A model generated the notes under the pieces. The model searched no databases. It saw only the letters and a list, made by a program, of their open reading frames with translations, and was not told where the DNA came from. This document shows, piece by piece, positions 54,732-62,623 of a DNA stretch of 64,000 bases. Every line of letters begins with the position of its first letter. The first letter of the stretch is position 1. This DNA comes from Lachnospiraceae bacterium (GTDB lineage: Bacteria > Bacillota > Clostridia > Lachnospirales > Lachnospiraceae). The position numbers and the translations under genes are program-made. The DNA lies in the NCBI GenBank assembly GCA_021772075.1, contig JAETNQ010000015.1:1-64000 (forward strand), written 5' to 3'.

Positions 54732-55742
54732 CTATGCCTCCGCGCATAAAATGCCTTCCGCCTCCGCAATCTCCTCCTCTGTATATCCAAATAATGCCAT
54801 CTGCTCTTTTGCGGCTCCGGCTTTCATCATTCTTTCAATAGCATTGATCCGTTCTTTCTTTATGCCCTTTTCTATTCCTTTTTCTATTCCTCTTTCTATT
54901 CCTTTTTCCATGCCTTTCTCTATTCCTTCTTCAATCCCTATGGCTCTGATATTTTCCGACAGATTGCACATAGTCTGTATCCTCCCTTCCAGCTCTGTTG
55001 TCATTATCATTCCATATTGTTCCGCAAGTATGCGTTTCTTTTCGTCAACGCTTATTTGGGAGAGCAGCTTCTCCAGCATGGAAACCAGCGCATTCCTGGA
55101 ATCCCCGGCATTTTTCCCGCTCCTTACATTGATAATGACACCCTGCATTAAATCTATATTATATGAATTATCTTTATTTCCAAAAACAATATCTCTATTC
55201 AGGTTAATCTCTTCTATGGAGTCCCCGTCCTCGCTGCTATCCATGCAAATCCAGATGCTTCGAACCTTTTTCAGGCTGTCATAGTCACTATGGTAAAACT
55301 CCGTCTGTTTTTGTGCCGAAATCATCCGTGACAGATAAAATATGATCCTGTTCTCTAAATGATATCCCAATTTACCGGGATCCGATGATTTTTGTGCTTC
55401 AATATTGACCAGAAACTTCATTTCCTTTTCTTTATGGTATGCGGTAAATCGGATGTCAAAGAAGATTTTTCCCTCGCCCGGAATATTGTCCTCCGTATTG
55501 GATACCTTTACGCGCCCCATATTTGACAGCCCGGCATCCACCGGTTTTGTTCCGACATCAATATCATCGCCGATACTGTCCATAATATCATCCACTGCCA
55601 TGTCTTTGAATTCCCGAATGGCATACTTCAGAATCCGTGCCAGTATTTGCTTGTCGGCCAGCAAAAATTTTACATTGCTGTCATAAGCGAAACTGGAATC
55701 ATCGATAGCTTCTATTGTCTGCGCTAAATTTGTCTCCGGCAT
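54732..55742 (-). CDS. Rpn-family recombination-promoting nuclease, intact
   Basis: 336 residues from ATG 55742 (AGAGGGG upstream); the frame also has an ATG at 55769. PD-(D/E)XK core: FDIRFTAYHKEKEMKFLVNIEAQ, where E-x-Q replaces the common E-x-K as in this family (quoted in parts). Then RIIFYLSRMISAQ, SIWICMDSSED, MLEKLLSQISVDEK, TMCNLSENIRAIG. The C-terminus has seven tandem EKGI-like units and ends in a small helical domain. Rpn proteins are DNases; recent work implicates them and their internally started C-terminal fragments in phage defence. It is a paralogue of the damaged gene at 16.5-17.5 kb. Confidence 0.85.
   Translation of the reverse strand: MPETNLAQTIEAIDDSSFAYDSNVKFLLADKQILARILKYAIREFKDMAVDDIMDSIGDDIDVGTKPVDAGLSNMGRVKVSNTEDNIPGEGKIFFDIRFTAYHKEKEMKFLVNIEAQKSSDPGKLGYHLENRIIFYLSRMISAQKQTEFYHSDYDSLKKVRSIWICMDSSEDGDSIEEINLNRDIVFGNKDNSYNIDLMQGVIINVRSGKNAGDSRNALVSMLEKLLSQISVDEKKRILAEQYGMIMTTELEGRIQTMCNLSENIRAIGIEEGIEKGMEKGIERGIEKGIEKGIKKERINAIERMMKAGAAKEQMALFGYTEEEIAEAEGILCAEA
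54863..54937 (-). repeat. 12-bp tandem coding repeat in the Rpn gene
   Basis: About six imperfect copies of a 12-base unit (plus strand CCTTTTTCTATT) encode alternating EKGI/EKGM/ERGI units. Such in-frame repeats gain and lose copies by slippage without breaking the frame, changing the helical arm length. Confidence 0.8.
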
Positions 55743-55875
55743 TCTTCCCCTCTTTCTCTTCTTTTGCATTCTTCATATACATCTGCACTTTTTAAAACTG
55801 TCCAACTACATCTTTTACAATCTCGCCATTGCCCGGCATATTCATCTGCCTCCCCATTGCAAAAATTAGTTATTG

Positions 55876-55894
55876 TGTTATATTCAGTATAACA
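55876..55894. promoter_or_regulatory. Perfect palindrome in the divergent Rpn/orphan-gene region
   Basis: TGTTATA-TTCAG-TATAACA, seven matching bases per arm, between the divergent starts at 55742 and 55993 and 22 bases before the -35 of the plus-strand promoter. Likely a regulator site; whose is unknown. Confidence 0.5.
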
Positions 55895-55915
55895 TAATCA
55901 GGACATTATTCAAGC

Positions 55916-55944
55916 TTTACACAATATATATATTCTGCTATACT
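55916..55944 (+). promoter_or_regulatory. Promoter of the 63-aa gene
   Basis: TTTACA (55916-55921), 17-base spacer, TATACT (55939-55944). Five of six consensus bases in each box. Confidence 0.7.
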
Positions 55945-55992
55945 TATATCGTAGCAGTCAGTATCATTTATCTCATGAAAGTAGGTGATCAT

Positions 55993-56184
55993 ATGCTATC
56001 TGGTATTGAAGTAACAAAAACTGCACTTGATGATTTCAAAAAGATTCAAACATATATGTTATTAGCAAAGAAGGAAAATGCTACAGAAACATATGCTGAA
56101 TTAAAAAAAGAATATCTGACCATAAAGGCATTATTAAATGTTTCCGGCATAAATATGACTGATATTGACATAATTAAAGAGTAG
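55993..56184 (+). CDS. Small protein, 63 aa, unknown
   Basis: Starts at ATG 55993 with AGGTGAT 4-9 bases upstream; the open frame upstream to 55873 covers the promoter and is not coding. The protein is helical and charged (ALDDFKKIQTYMLLAKKEN, YAELKKEYLTIKALLNVSG, DIDIIKE) without Cys or membrane segment. It has its own promoter and terminator. I do not recognise a family. Confidence 0.65.
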   Translation: MLSGIEVTKTALDDFKKIQTYMLLAKKENATETYAELKKEYLTIKALLNVSGINMTDIDIIKE

Positions 56185-56202
56185 TCAACATTCCATATTC
56201 AG

Positions 56203-56247
56203 AACAGGATGCTAAGTTTATAGAACCTTTCAACTTTACATCCTGTT
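56203..56247 (+). terminator. Terminator of the 63-aa gene
   Basis: AACAGGATG and CATCCTGTT (9 pairs) over a 27-base partly paired loop, 19 bases after the stop, followed by CCTTTTC. Confidence 0.6.
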
Positions 56248-56356
56248 CCTTTTCTGAAATTCTCTTTTGGCAATCCCTGTTTTGTATTCTCCCCCAAACC
56301 AACAGCACAAAACACATGAATAAAACAAATTTTTCGAAAATCGATTTTTACCGGAA

Positions 56357-56384
56357 ACACTGCCAAGCCATTACACATAGTATA
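56357..56384 (+). promoter_or_regulatory. Possible sigma-K-type promoter of the Cys-rich gene
   Basis: CATAGTATA (56376-56384) fits the mother-cell sigma-K -10 pattern CATANNNTA, with AC 17 bases upstream. It lies 34 bases before the ATG. The pattern is short and could be chance. No good sigma-A pair is seen in the 230-base gap. Confidence 0.35.
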
Positions 56385-56417
56385 AACCATAAATAAAATA
56401 TTTTTGGAGGCAACACT

Positions 56418-56657
56418 ATGAGTGATTTAACAGCAACAAACTGCGGTTGCGGCAATAGCAACAGATCCGGCGGCTGCGGATGCAATTCTATTCTTTGGAT
56501 CCTTATCCTGCTCAGCTGCTGCAATGGCGGCGACAGCAGCGATGGCTGCGGATGCGGGTTCGGCGGCGGCTTCTTCGGCGGCGGCAACTCCGGCTGCGGA
56601 TGCGACAGCATCATCTGGATTCTCCTTCTTCTCTGCTGCTGCGGCAACTCCTTCTAA
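56418..56657 (+). CDS. Cys/Gly-rich small protein with two hydrophobic repeats
   Basis: 79 residues, GGAGG 7 bases before ATG. Two similar units, GCGCNSILWILILLSCC and GCGCDSIIWILLLLCCC, flank a Gly-rich middle (CGCGFGGGFFGGG). There are 17 Cys in all. The hydrophobic stretches are long enough to enter a membrane. Proteins of this kind appear in clostridia under the odd label chorion-class high-cysteine HCB protein, without known role. The Cys load and a possible sigma-K promoter suggest a cross-linked spore-coat or crust component; a membrane peptide is another option. Own terminator follows. Confidence 0.75.
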   Translation: MSDLTATNCGCGNSNRSGGCGCNSILWILILLSCCNGGDSSDGCGCGFGGGFFGGGNSGCGCDSIIWILLLLCCCGNSF

Positions 56658-56679
56658 GGATCCCGCCAGCTCACATCTT

Positions 56680-56707
56680 GAAAATAGGCTCTTCCGAGCC
56701 TATTTTC
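56680..56707 (+). terminator. Terminator of the Cys-rich gene
   Basis: A perfect 12-pair stem (GAAAATAGGCTC with GAGCCTATTTTC) and a TTCC loop, 23 bases after the stop, followed by TCTT. Possibly bidirectional. Confidence 0.85.
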
Positions 56708-56811
56708 TCTTAAAATACACACGCGGGGAGAACTGCCAGGGATGCCCAACGAGTATATTTTATTTTTATCTTACATAAGATTTAAAAAGCATATGGGGTT
56801 AAAGGATTTCT

Positions 56812-57315
56812 ATGGAGAAAAACGAACATGACAAAATTATTGCCTTTGATACATTATATACGAACAACCACATACAAATGATGAAAATTGTCATGCCCTA
56901 TTTTGATGAACCGATGCGCGGAAAACTCGCCGTCTACATCAAATATCTGGAATTCCAGCATACCCTTGAACGTTACCGCTCTCATTCTTATGAACTAAGC
57001 GGCTGTTCTTTCAACAAAGAAGAATTTAATATAAAAAAGCTTTGTTCCGAACTGCTTCCCTTTTGTACCGGAGAAGAGAAAAAAAAGTTGGAGCAAATAG
57101 CCGGTATTTTTCATTCCATGGAAATGTATAAAGAAATGAGCCGCACCATGGAAATGATGAAAGATTTCGCCCCGGATCTTTTCTCCGGAGGCGGTGAAAG
57201 CAACGACTCGAACCAAAATAACGGAATGATGGAAATGCTCATGGGCATGCTTTCTCCCGAGCAGCAATCCATGTTTGAAATGTTTGGAGGTAATATCCCG
57301 CATGAACCAGAATGA
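56812..57315 (+). CDS. Conserved-looking protein of unknown function, 167 aa
   Basis: Soluble, helical, with a Met-rich end (MMEMLMGMLSPEQQSMFEMFGG) shown here in part: MLMGMLSPEQQ. Early part: NNHIQMMKIVMPYFDEPMRGKL, then YIKYLEFQHTLERYR, SELLPFCTGEEKKKLEQI. GGGG lies about 20 bases upstream, with ATTTCT directly before the ATG, so the ribosome site is weak. The stop overlaps the next gene by 14 bases. No signal or membrane segment. Family not recognised. Confidence 0.65.
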   Translation: MEKNEHDKIIAFDTLYTNNHIQMMKIVMPYFDEPMRGKLAVYIKYLEFQHTLERYRSHSYELSGCSFNKEEFNIKKLCSELLPFCTGEEKKKLEQIAGIFHSMEMYKEMSRTMEMMKDFAPDLFSGGGESNDSNQNNGMMEMLMGMLSPEQQSMFEMFGGNIPHEPE

Positions 57316-57574
57316 ATGGATGAACGACCCTTTGGTGGCCAATATCGACAAAGCCAAACTGCAATTCCTGCAGACGCTCGTCTTTGAAAGCCAGAACCTT
57401 ACACGAGAACAAATGCTTCCTTTTCTGATGTCCATCGCCCAAAAAGGAAAATCCCGGAATATTTCTTTCGATGACCAGGAAATCGAAACGATCGTAACCG
57501 CCCTCCGCAAATATTCCACACCGGAGGAAATAGAGAAAATCAATAAGCTGATGGCGATGAAAAAAAAACGCTGA
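57302..57574 (+). CDS. Small helical protein, partner of the preceding gene
   Basis: 90 residues from ATG 57302, with GGAGG 11 bases upstream inside the preceding gene; an ATG at 57275 in the same frame lacks a site. Helical: DKAKLQFLQTLVFESQNL, EQMLPFLMSIAQKGKSR, DQEIETIVTALRKYSTPEE. The overlap with the upstream gene points to coupled translation and probably interacting products. A helical repeat and Met pattern are shared (LMGML / LMAMK at the ends). Function unknown. Confidence 0.65.
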   Translation: MNQNEWMNDPLVANIDKAKLQFLQTLVFESQNLTREQMLPFLMSIAQKGKSRNISFDDQEIETIVTALRKYSTPEEIEKINKLMAMKKKR

Positions 57575-57593
57575 CCGGCCATTTGGGAATATC

Positions 57594-57642
57594 AAAAAGC
57601 ATGGAGCCGTTCCGAAAAAATCGGATCTGCCCCATGCTTTTT
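57594..57642. terminator. Bidirectional terminator between the gene pair and leuS
   Basis: AAAAAGCATGG and CCATGCTTTTT (11 pairs) close an inner TCCGA/TCGGA hairpin. A and T tracts lie on both sides, so it serves the plus-strand pair and the minus-strand leuS. Confidence 0.85.
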
Positions 57643-57672
57643 ATTGGGTAGAATATGATGCCGAATCCCCTG

Positions 57673-60084
57673 TTATTTTACTACAAGATTCACCAGTCTG
57701 CCCGGCACATAGACTTCTTTTATGATATTCCCGTTTATCTTATCTTTTACCGCTTCTTTCCCGGCCGCAACCGCGTCCTCCTTGCTGATATCGCTGGCTA
57801 CCCGGATAGCGGCTCTTACCTTTCCGTTGACCTGTACCGCGATCTCCACCGTCTCTTCTATGGTCTTCGCCTCTTCAAATTCCGGCCATGCCGCCTGATA
57901 CACCTTTCCTTCAAAGCCGACCAGCTCCCAAAGTTCTTCCGTAATATGGGGAGCCACCGGGTTTAACAGTGTAAGCAGCGTCCGGAACTCGCCTCTTGTC
58001 ACAGCGTTCTTTTTGTAAAAATCATTGATAAGCGCCATCATCGCTGCAATCGCGGTATTGTATTTCAAACTTTCAAAATCGCCGCTGACCTTTTTGATCG
58101 TCTGGTGCATCTTTGTCTCCAGACCGGCGCTGTATCCTTCTTCTTCCGTCAGGAGATCCTGAAGCTTCCATACTCTTTCCAGGAAGCGGCGGCATCCCTT
58201 TACGCCGTCCTCCGACCACGCCGCGCTTAATTCAAAAGCGCCGATAAACATCTCATAGGTACGGAGGGTATCCGCCCCGTAATCCCTTACGATATCGTCC
58301 GGGTTCACCACATTACCCCGGGACTTGCTCATTTTTTCCCCATTCGAGCCAAGGATCATGCCATGGGAGGTTCTCTTCTGATACGGCTCCGGACAAGGTA
58401 CTATTTTCTCGTCATATAAAAATTTATGCCAGAACCGGGAATAAAGCAAATGCAGAGTCGTATGCTCCATCCCCCCGTTATACCAGTCCACGGGCATCCA
58501 GTATTCCAGCGCTTCCTTGCCGGCCAGCGCCGTTTCATTCTTTGGATCCGTATAACGCAGGAAATACCAGGAGGATCCGGCCCATTGGGGCATCGTATCC
58601 GTCTCCCTCTTTGCAGGGCCGCCGCAGCACGGACAAGTGGTATTCACCCAGTCCGTCATAGCGGCAAGGGGCGATTCCCCGTTATCCGTAGGCATATAGC
58701 TTTCCACCTCCGGCAGCTCTAACGGCAGCTCGCTCTCATCCAGCGGCACAAATCCGCATTTTTCACATTCCACGATCGGAATCGGTTCTCCCCAGTAACG
58801 CTGCCTGGAAAATACCCAATCCCTCAATTTATAATTTGTTTTTTTCGCCCCGATCCCTTTTTCGGTCAGGAATTCTATGATCTTTTTCTTGGCCTCCGCC
58901 ACATGCAGCCCGTTGAGGAAATCCGAATTCACAAGAATGCCGTCCTCCACATCCGTATAAACGGCTTCCTCTACCCCTTCCGGGCTTCCTGCCACTACCT
59001 CGATGATCGGAAGGCCGAATTTTTTCGCAAACTCCCAGTCCCTTTCATCGTGGGCCGGCACCGCCATAATGGCTCCGGTTCCATAAGTCATTAATACATA
59101 ATCGGAGATCCAGATAGGAATTTCTTTTCCGTTGACCGGATTCACCGCCGTCAGGCCGTCGATAGCCACGCCGGTCTTATCCTTTGCCAGCTCGGTACGT
59201 TCAAAATCCGATTTCCTCGCCGCCATTTCCCGGTATGCCACTACCTCGTCCCAATTCCCGATCTCGTCTTTATACTTGTCGATCATAGGATGCTCCGGGG
59301 ATAATACCATATAGGTTACGCCGAACAGGGTATCCGGCCTCGTCGTGTAAATCCTTAAGGTTTCTTCCTTATCCTTTACCCGGAAATCCACCTCGGCGCC
59401 CTCTGATTTGCCGATCCAGTTTTTCTGGGAGACTTTGACACGCTCCACATAATCCACGCTGTCCAAATCTCTGATCAGCTTGTCCGCATATTCCGTAATT
59501 TTCAGCATCCACTGGCTTTTCACTTTGCGGACTACTTCCGAGCCGCATCTTTCGCACACGCCGTTTACCACTTCCTCGTTTGCCAGCCCTACTTTGCAGG
59601 AAGTACACCAGTTAATGGGCATCTCGCTCTTATAGGCAAGCCCAGCCTTGAACAGCTTCAAAAAAATCCACTGCGTCCATTTATAATATCCGGGATCCGT
59701 CGTATTGATTTCCCTTTCCCAATCGAAGGAATATCCAAGGGCATGCAGCTGCCCTTTAAAACGCTCCACGTTATTTTTTGTCACGATCTTCGGATGGATG
59801 TGATTCTGGATCGCATAATTCTCGGTAGGAAGCCCGAATGCATCCCAACCCATAGGATATAACACGTTATACCCCTGCATCCTCCTCTTTCTCGCCACGA
59901 TATCCAGCGCCGTATAGGGCCTCGGATGCCCTACATGAAGTCCCTGTCCCGACGGATAAGGGAATTCCACCAACGCATAATATTTCGGTTTGGAATAATC
60001 ATCGGAGGTCGCAAACGCCCTCTCTTCATCCCATATCCGCTGCCACTTCTGTTCCACTTCTCTGTGATTATACGGTTCTGCCAT
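57673..60084 (-). CDS. leuS: Leucyl-tRNA synthetase
   Basis: 803 residues, full length. HVGH in [13 protein letters not shown], editing-domain [13 protein letters not shown], zinc-binding Cys pairs ([22 protein letters not shown]), GSSWYFLRY, and [10 protein letters not shown]. The 5' leader predicted from the promoter is about 37 bases, too short for a T-box, so leucine-tRNA control by that route is not present here. Confidence 0.97.
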   Translation of the reverse strand: MAEPYNHREVEQKWQRIWDEERAFATSDDYSKPKYYALVEFPYPSGQGLHVGHPRPYTALDIVARKRRMQGYNVLYPMGWDAFGLPTENYAIQNHIHPKIVTKNNVERFKGQLHALGYSFDWEREINTTDPGYYKWTQWIFLKLFKAGLAYKSEMPINWCTSCKVGLANEEVVNGVCERCGSEVVRKVKSQWMLKITEYADKLIRDLDSVDYVERVKVSQKNWIGKSEGAEVDFRVKDKEETLRIYTTRPDTLFGVTYMVLSPEHPMIDKYKDEIGNWDEVVAYREMAARKSDFERTELAKDKTGVAIDGLTAVNPVNGKEIPIWISDYVLMTYGTGAIMAVPAHDERDWEFAKKFGLPIIEVVAGSPEGVEEAVYTDVEDGILVNSDFLNGLHVAEAKKKIIEFLTEKGIGAKKTNYKLRDWVFSRQRYWGEPIPIVECEKCGFVPLDESELPLELPEVESYMPTDNGESPLAAMTDWVNTTCPCCGGPAKRETDTMPQWAGSSWYFLRYTDPKNETALAGKEALEYWMPVDWYNGGMEHTTLHLLYSRFWHKFLYDEKIVPCPEPYQKRTSHGMILGSNGEKMSKSRGNVVNPDDIVRDYGADTLRTYEMFIGAFELSAAWSEDGVKGCRRFLERVWKLQDLLTEEEGYSAGLETKMHQTIKKVSGDFESLKYNTAIAAMMALINDFYKKNAVTRGEFRTLLTLLNPVAPHITEELWELVGFEGKVYQAAWPEFEEAKTIEETVEIAVQVNGKVRAAIRVASDISKEDAVAAGKEAVKDKINGNIIKEVYVPGRLVNLVVK

Positions 60085-60127
60085 TTTTCTTCCGCTCCTT
60101 TATCTTGATACCATTTCCATGCTGACA

Positions 60128-60156
60128 ATTTTAGCTTTTTTTCCAGCTCCTGTCAA
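60128..60156 (-). promoter_or_regulatory. Promoter of leuS
   Basis: TTGACA (60156-60151), 17-base spacer, TAAAAT (60133-60128). Transcription start near 60121. Confidence 0.85.
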
Positions 60157-60179
60157 GTTTGCCAAAACCCATTTTACGC

Positions 60180-61829
60180 CTAGTCCAAAGCCTTCACCAG
60201 ATGAAGTCCGTAGCCTTCCGTATAGCGGAACTTCACGCTGTCTCCGGCCTGGTATCTCACAATGCCGATCAGGTCTCTTATTGACAGATCCACATCGAAA
60301 ATATCCTCGTTATTTTCCAGACAAATATAGTAGTGGGTCGTCCCTTCCAGCACAACCGGGGATATCGTCTTTATTTTTCCCGAAACCTCTTTATATAAGT
60401 CCGTATTTTCCGATACAATGCCGTTAGTATTCAAAAGCTCCGTATAATTCCTCTCGCACTCCTGCACCGTATCTCCGATCGCTACCCACTGGTATTTCTG
60501 CACGTTCACCATAGCATATTTTTTCACCAGCCCTGCGGCATCCTTCAGCGCCATAAAATAAGTCGGTTCATCAGCGATATTGAGCAGCAGCGGGAAGGTC
60601 GCCCGGTATCCCAGGTTCTGCACCTGCCCCTCCGCCGAAGACATGGCCGAATCCTCAATCGCCCCCTCCACTTTATAATACCTCGTCTCCATCGTCCTCT
60701 GGTTCATCAGCACAAAGCCTACGTTCGACTGGTCGCCGCTTACGCTGGTAACGCCCGTATATACCCATACGTCATCCTCCAGGGCAATATAGTTATAACC
60801 GTTCGTGGACTGGAGGCAGTCCTTCTGGCCTAATATGGAATTCAGGAAACCATTTTTATAAATTCCCGAATAATCGTACAGATCCATCAGCAGTTCCGCC
60901 GAATAAACCTTATCGATCCACTGCGGCACATCCTCCACCGCATAATCGATGCACTCGCCCGTAACCGCATTGCAAAGAACCACCCTTCCTACGGTCTGCC
61001 CGCCAAAGAGGCCGATATTAAATTTCTTCACAGGGCATACCCAATAAGGCGTCCCTTCTTCATCGATCTCAAAAAAGAGCTGGTTATCGAAGATATAAGT
61101 GGGGAAACGGAAACGCAGATGCCGGTAAAGATTCCGGTTAAAATATTCCGATTTGGAATACTTGATTCCATTTTCCAGCTTTACGCATTCCGTGTCCTGC
61201 GTCGTCATATCGATCAAAATATAGGCCGGTATGCCATCGCTCTGATTGGTCAGCCATTTAATGGCGCTGGCATAGGAAAGAGGCGTCACCCGCACAGGAA
61301 CCCCTTTGTAATTGATCTGGGAATAATCCCCCGCCACTTCGAACTGGGATACCATGTCCACCATGCTCCCCATCTTCCGGTTGCCAAGAAGCGCGGCCGA
61401 CTCTTTATCCAGCAGCGGAATCGTGCGGTAATCCACTTCCTTGATATCCTCCGTGAATTCCCTCTCTTCGATCGTCAACAGCGCCTGGTATTTCTTTGCA
61501 TTCACGATCGGCGACGAAAGAACGCTGCCGATCAGATAGACCGCCACCACAAGCAGCAGCAGAATGCCGAGTCCCTTTAATACCTTATCATCTTTCAGTC
61601 CATAGGTGCTGAACTTGAAGCCGAACTTTTCCGCCACTTCCGATTCCACGTACTCCCTTCCTGCCTTTCGGACAATATAAACTACTATGGCAACGATAAC
61701 GATCGTCATAATAAACATCCAAAAGCCCGAAGAATGGATATTGATCGCCGGAAGGGAAATATAATAATATACAAAGGCAGCCGCAGCCGCCAGCAATATA
61801 AGCAGTAAATTCCGAACCCCTTTTTTCAT
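60180..61829 (-). CDS. Membrane protein of unknown function, ~549 aa
   Basis: Start at ATG 61829 (GAGGAAAAG upstream); the ATG at 61841 has its site too close. Three membrane segments lie in the first ~110 residues (LLLILLAAAAAFVYYYISL, FWMFIMTIVIVAIVVYIV, LGILLLLVVAVYLIGSVL). A long exported part follows, with repeats of Tyr/Trp-rich beta pattern (YSQINYKGVPVRVTPLSYA, split; YNYIALEDDVWVYTGVTSV). It ends in an OB-like stretch (IRDLIGIVRYQAGDSVKFRY). Family not recognised; possibly envelope. Confidence 0.65.
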   Translation of the reverse strand: MKKGVRNLLLILLAAAAAFVYYYISLPAINIHSSGFWMFIMTIVIVAIVVYIVRKAGREYVESEVAEKFGFKFSTYGLKDDKVLKGLGILLLLVVAVYLIGSVLSSPIVNAKKYQALLTIEEREFTEDIKEVDYRTIPLLDKESAALLGNRKMGSMVDMVSQFEVAGDYSQINYKGVPVRVTPLSYASAIKWLTNQSDGIPAYILIDMTTQDTECVKLENGIKYSKSEYFNRNLYRHLRFRFPTYIFDNQLFFEIDEEGTPYWVCPVKKFNIGLFGGQTVGRVVLCNAVTGECIDYAVEDVPQWIDKVYSAELLMDLYDYSGIYKNGFLNSILGQKDCLQSTNGYNYIALEDDVWVYTGVTSVSGDQSNVGFVLMNQRTMETRYYKVEGAIEDSAMSSAEGQVQNLGYRATFPLLLNIADEPTYFMALKDAAGLVKKYAMVNVQKYQWVAIGDTVQECERNYTELLNTNGIVSENTDLYKEVSGKIKTISPVVLEGTTHYYICLENNEDIFDVDLSIRDLIGIVRYQAGDSVKFRYTEGYGLHLVKALD

Positions 61830-61942
61830 ACTTTTCCTCATCCTTTCCGTAATTATATATGTAAAGCATTATATCTTTTTCTTCCTGAAAACACAAGCAA
61901 AAAAGAAAACCCAGCACTTTCGTTTGAAAAACCCTCATTATT

Positions 61943-61993
61943 ATTGACCATATAGTCAATAACTGGTATATTATAATTGACCATATGGTTAAT
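61943..61993 (+). promoter_or_regulatory. tetR promoter with two operator copies
   Basis: ATTGAC-N6-GTCAAT at 61943-61960 and its near copy ATTGACCATATGGTTAAT at 61976-61993 are both palindromic and 33 bases apart, about three helical turns. A promoter TTGACC (61944-61949), 17-base spacer, TATATT (61967-61972) lies between and over them. Binding by the TetR product would block it. Confidence 0.75.
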
Positions 61994-62017
61994 ATGGCAT
62001 GGAGAGGAAAATTTTTA

Positions 62018-62623
62018 ATGAAAAAAAGCGAAAAGACAAAGATTACAGTTTCAAAAATCACAGCGGCATCCATCAGCGAATTCGGCAAAAACGGATATGC
62101 CGGCGGCACAATCAATCATATTTGCAAATCGGGAATCAACAAAGGGCTGCTTTATCACAATTTTACCGGAAAAGATGAACTTTACTTATGCTGCCTGAAC
62201 CTCAGCTGCCAAAGGCTGATACGGCATATCAGAGAACGGGACGGAACAAAAAACTTGGAAAGTTATCTCATTGCCCGCATGGACGCTTTCAGCGCTTATC
62301 CTGATGAGGCACATATTTTTTTTGAAGCGCTGCTCAGTCCTCCCGCGCATTTGGCTGAAAAAGTTGATTCAGCTCTTTCAGAATTCAATGCATTGAATGA
62401 GCAAATAAGCCAAAAAGTATTGGATACTATCGTTCTGAGAAACGGAATCTCGAAGGAAGACGCTGTTTCCTACTTCTGCTTGATCCAAACCATGCTAAAT
62501 GGCTGTTTCAGCAGCCCGTCCTTCCGGAATATTGCTTTGCAGGAAAAAATGGAACTGCATGAAAAAATGCTTTCACAGCTGCTGGATTACATGTTATACG
62601 GAATTGCGAAAGAAGAAAATTAA
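62018..62623 (+). CDS. TetR-family regulator
   Basis: 201 residues from ATG 62018 (GGAGAGGA upstream). N-terminal HTH: ITAASISEFGKNGYAGGTINHICKSGINKGLLYHNFTGKDEL (in parts: SEFGKNGYAGGTI, GINKGLLYHNF). C-terminal ligand domain unassigned. It is followed without gap by the antiporter gene, so it probably represses that operon through the twin palindromes upstream. Confidence 0.9.
   Translation: MKKSEKTKITVSKITAASISEFGKNGYAGGTINHICKSGINKGLLYHNFTGKDELYLCCLNLSCQRLIRHIRERDGTKNLESYLIARMDAFSAYPDEAHIFFEALLSPPAHLAEKVDSALSEFNALNEQISQKVLDTIVLRNGISKEDAVSYFCLIQTMLNGCFSSPSFRNIALQEKMELHEKMLSQLLDYMLYGIAKEEN

Noticed and set aside
56199..56390. 63-codon minus-strand frame
   Set aside because: No ribosome site, overlaps the terminator of the 63-aa gene and the leader of the Cys-rich gene.
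56348..56647. Minus-strand Pro/Gln-rich frame over the Cys-rich gene
   Set aside because: Its PQPQ/PPP repeats are just the complement of Gly/Cys codons; the plus frame has GGAGG and a terminator.
60085..60180. T-box leader for leuS
   Set aside because: Only 96 bases separate the genes and the promoter leaves a leader of about 37 bases, too short for a T-box.
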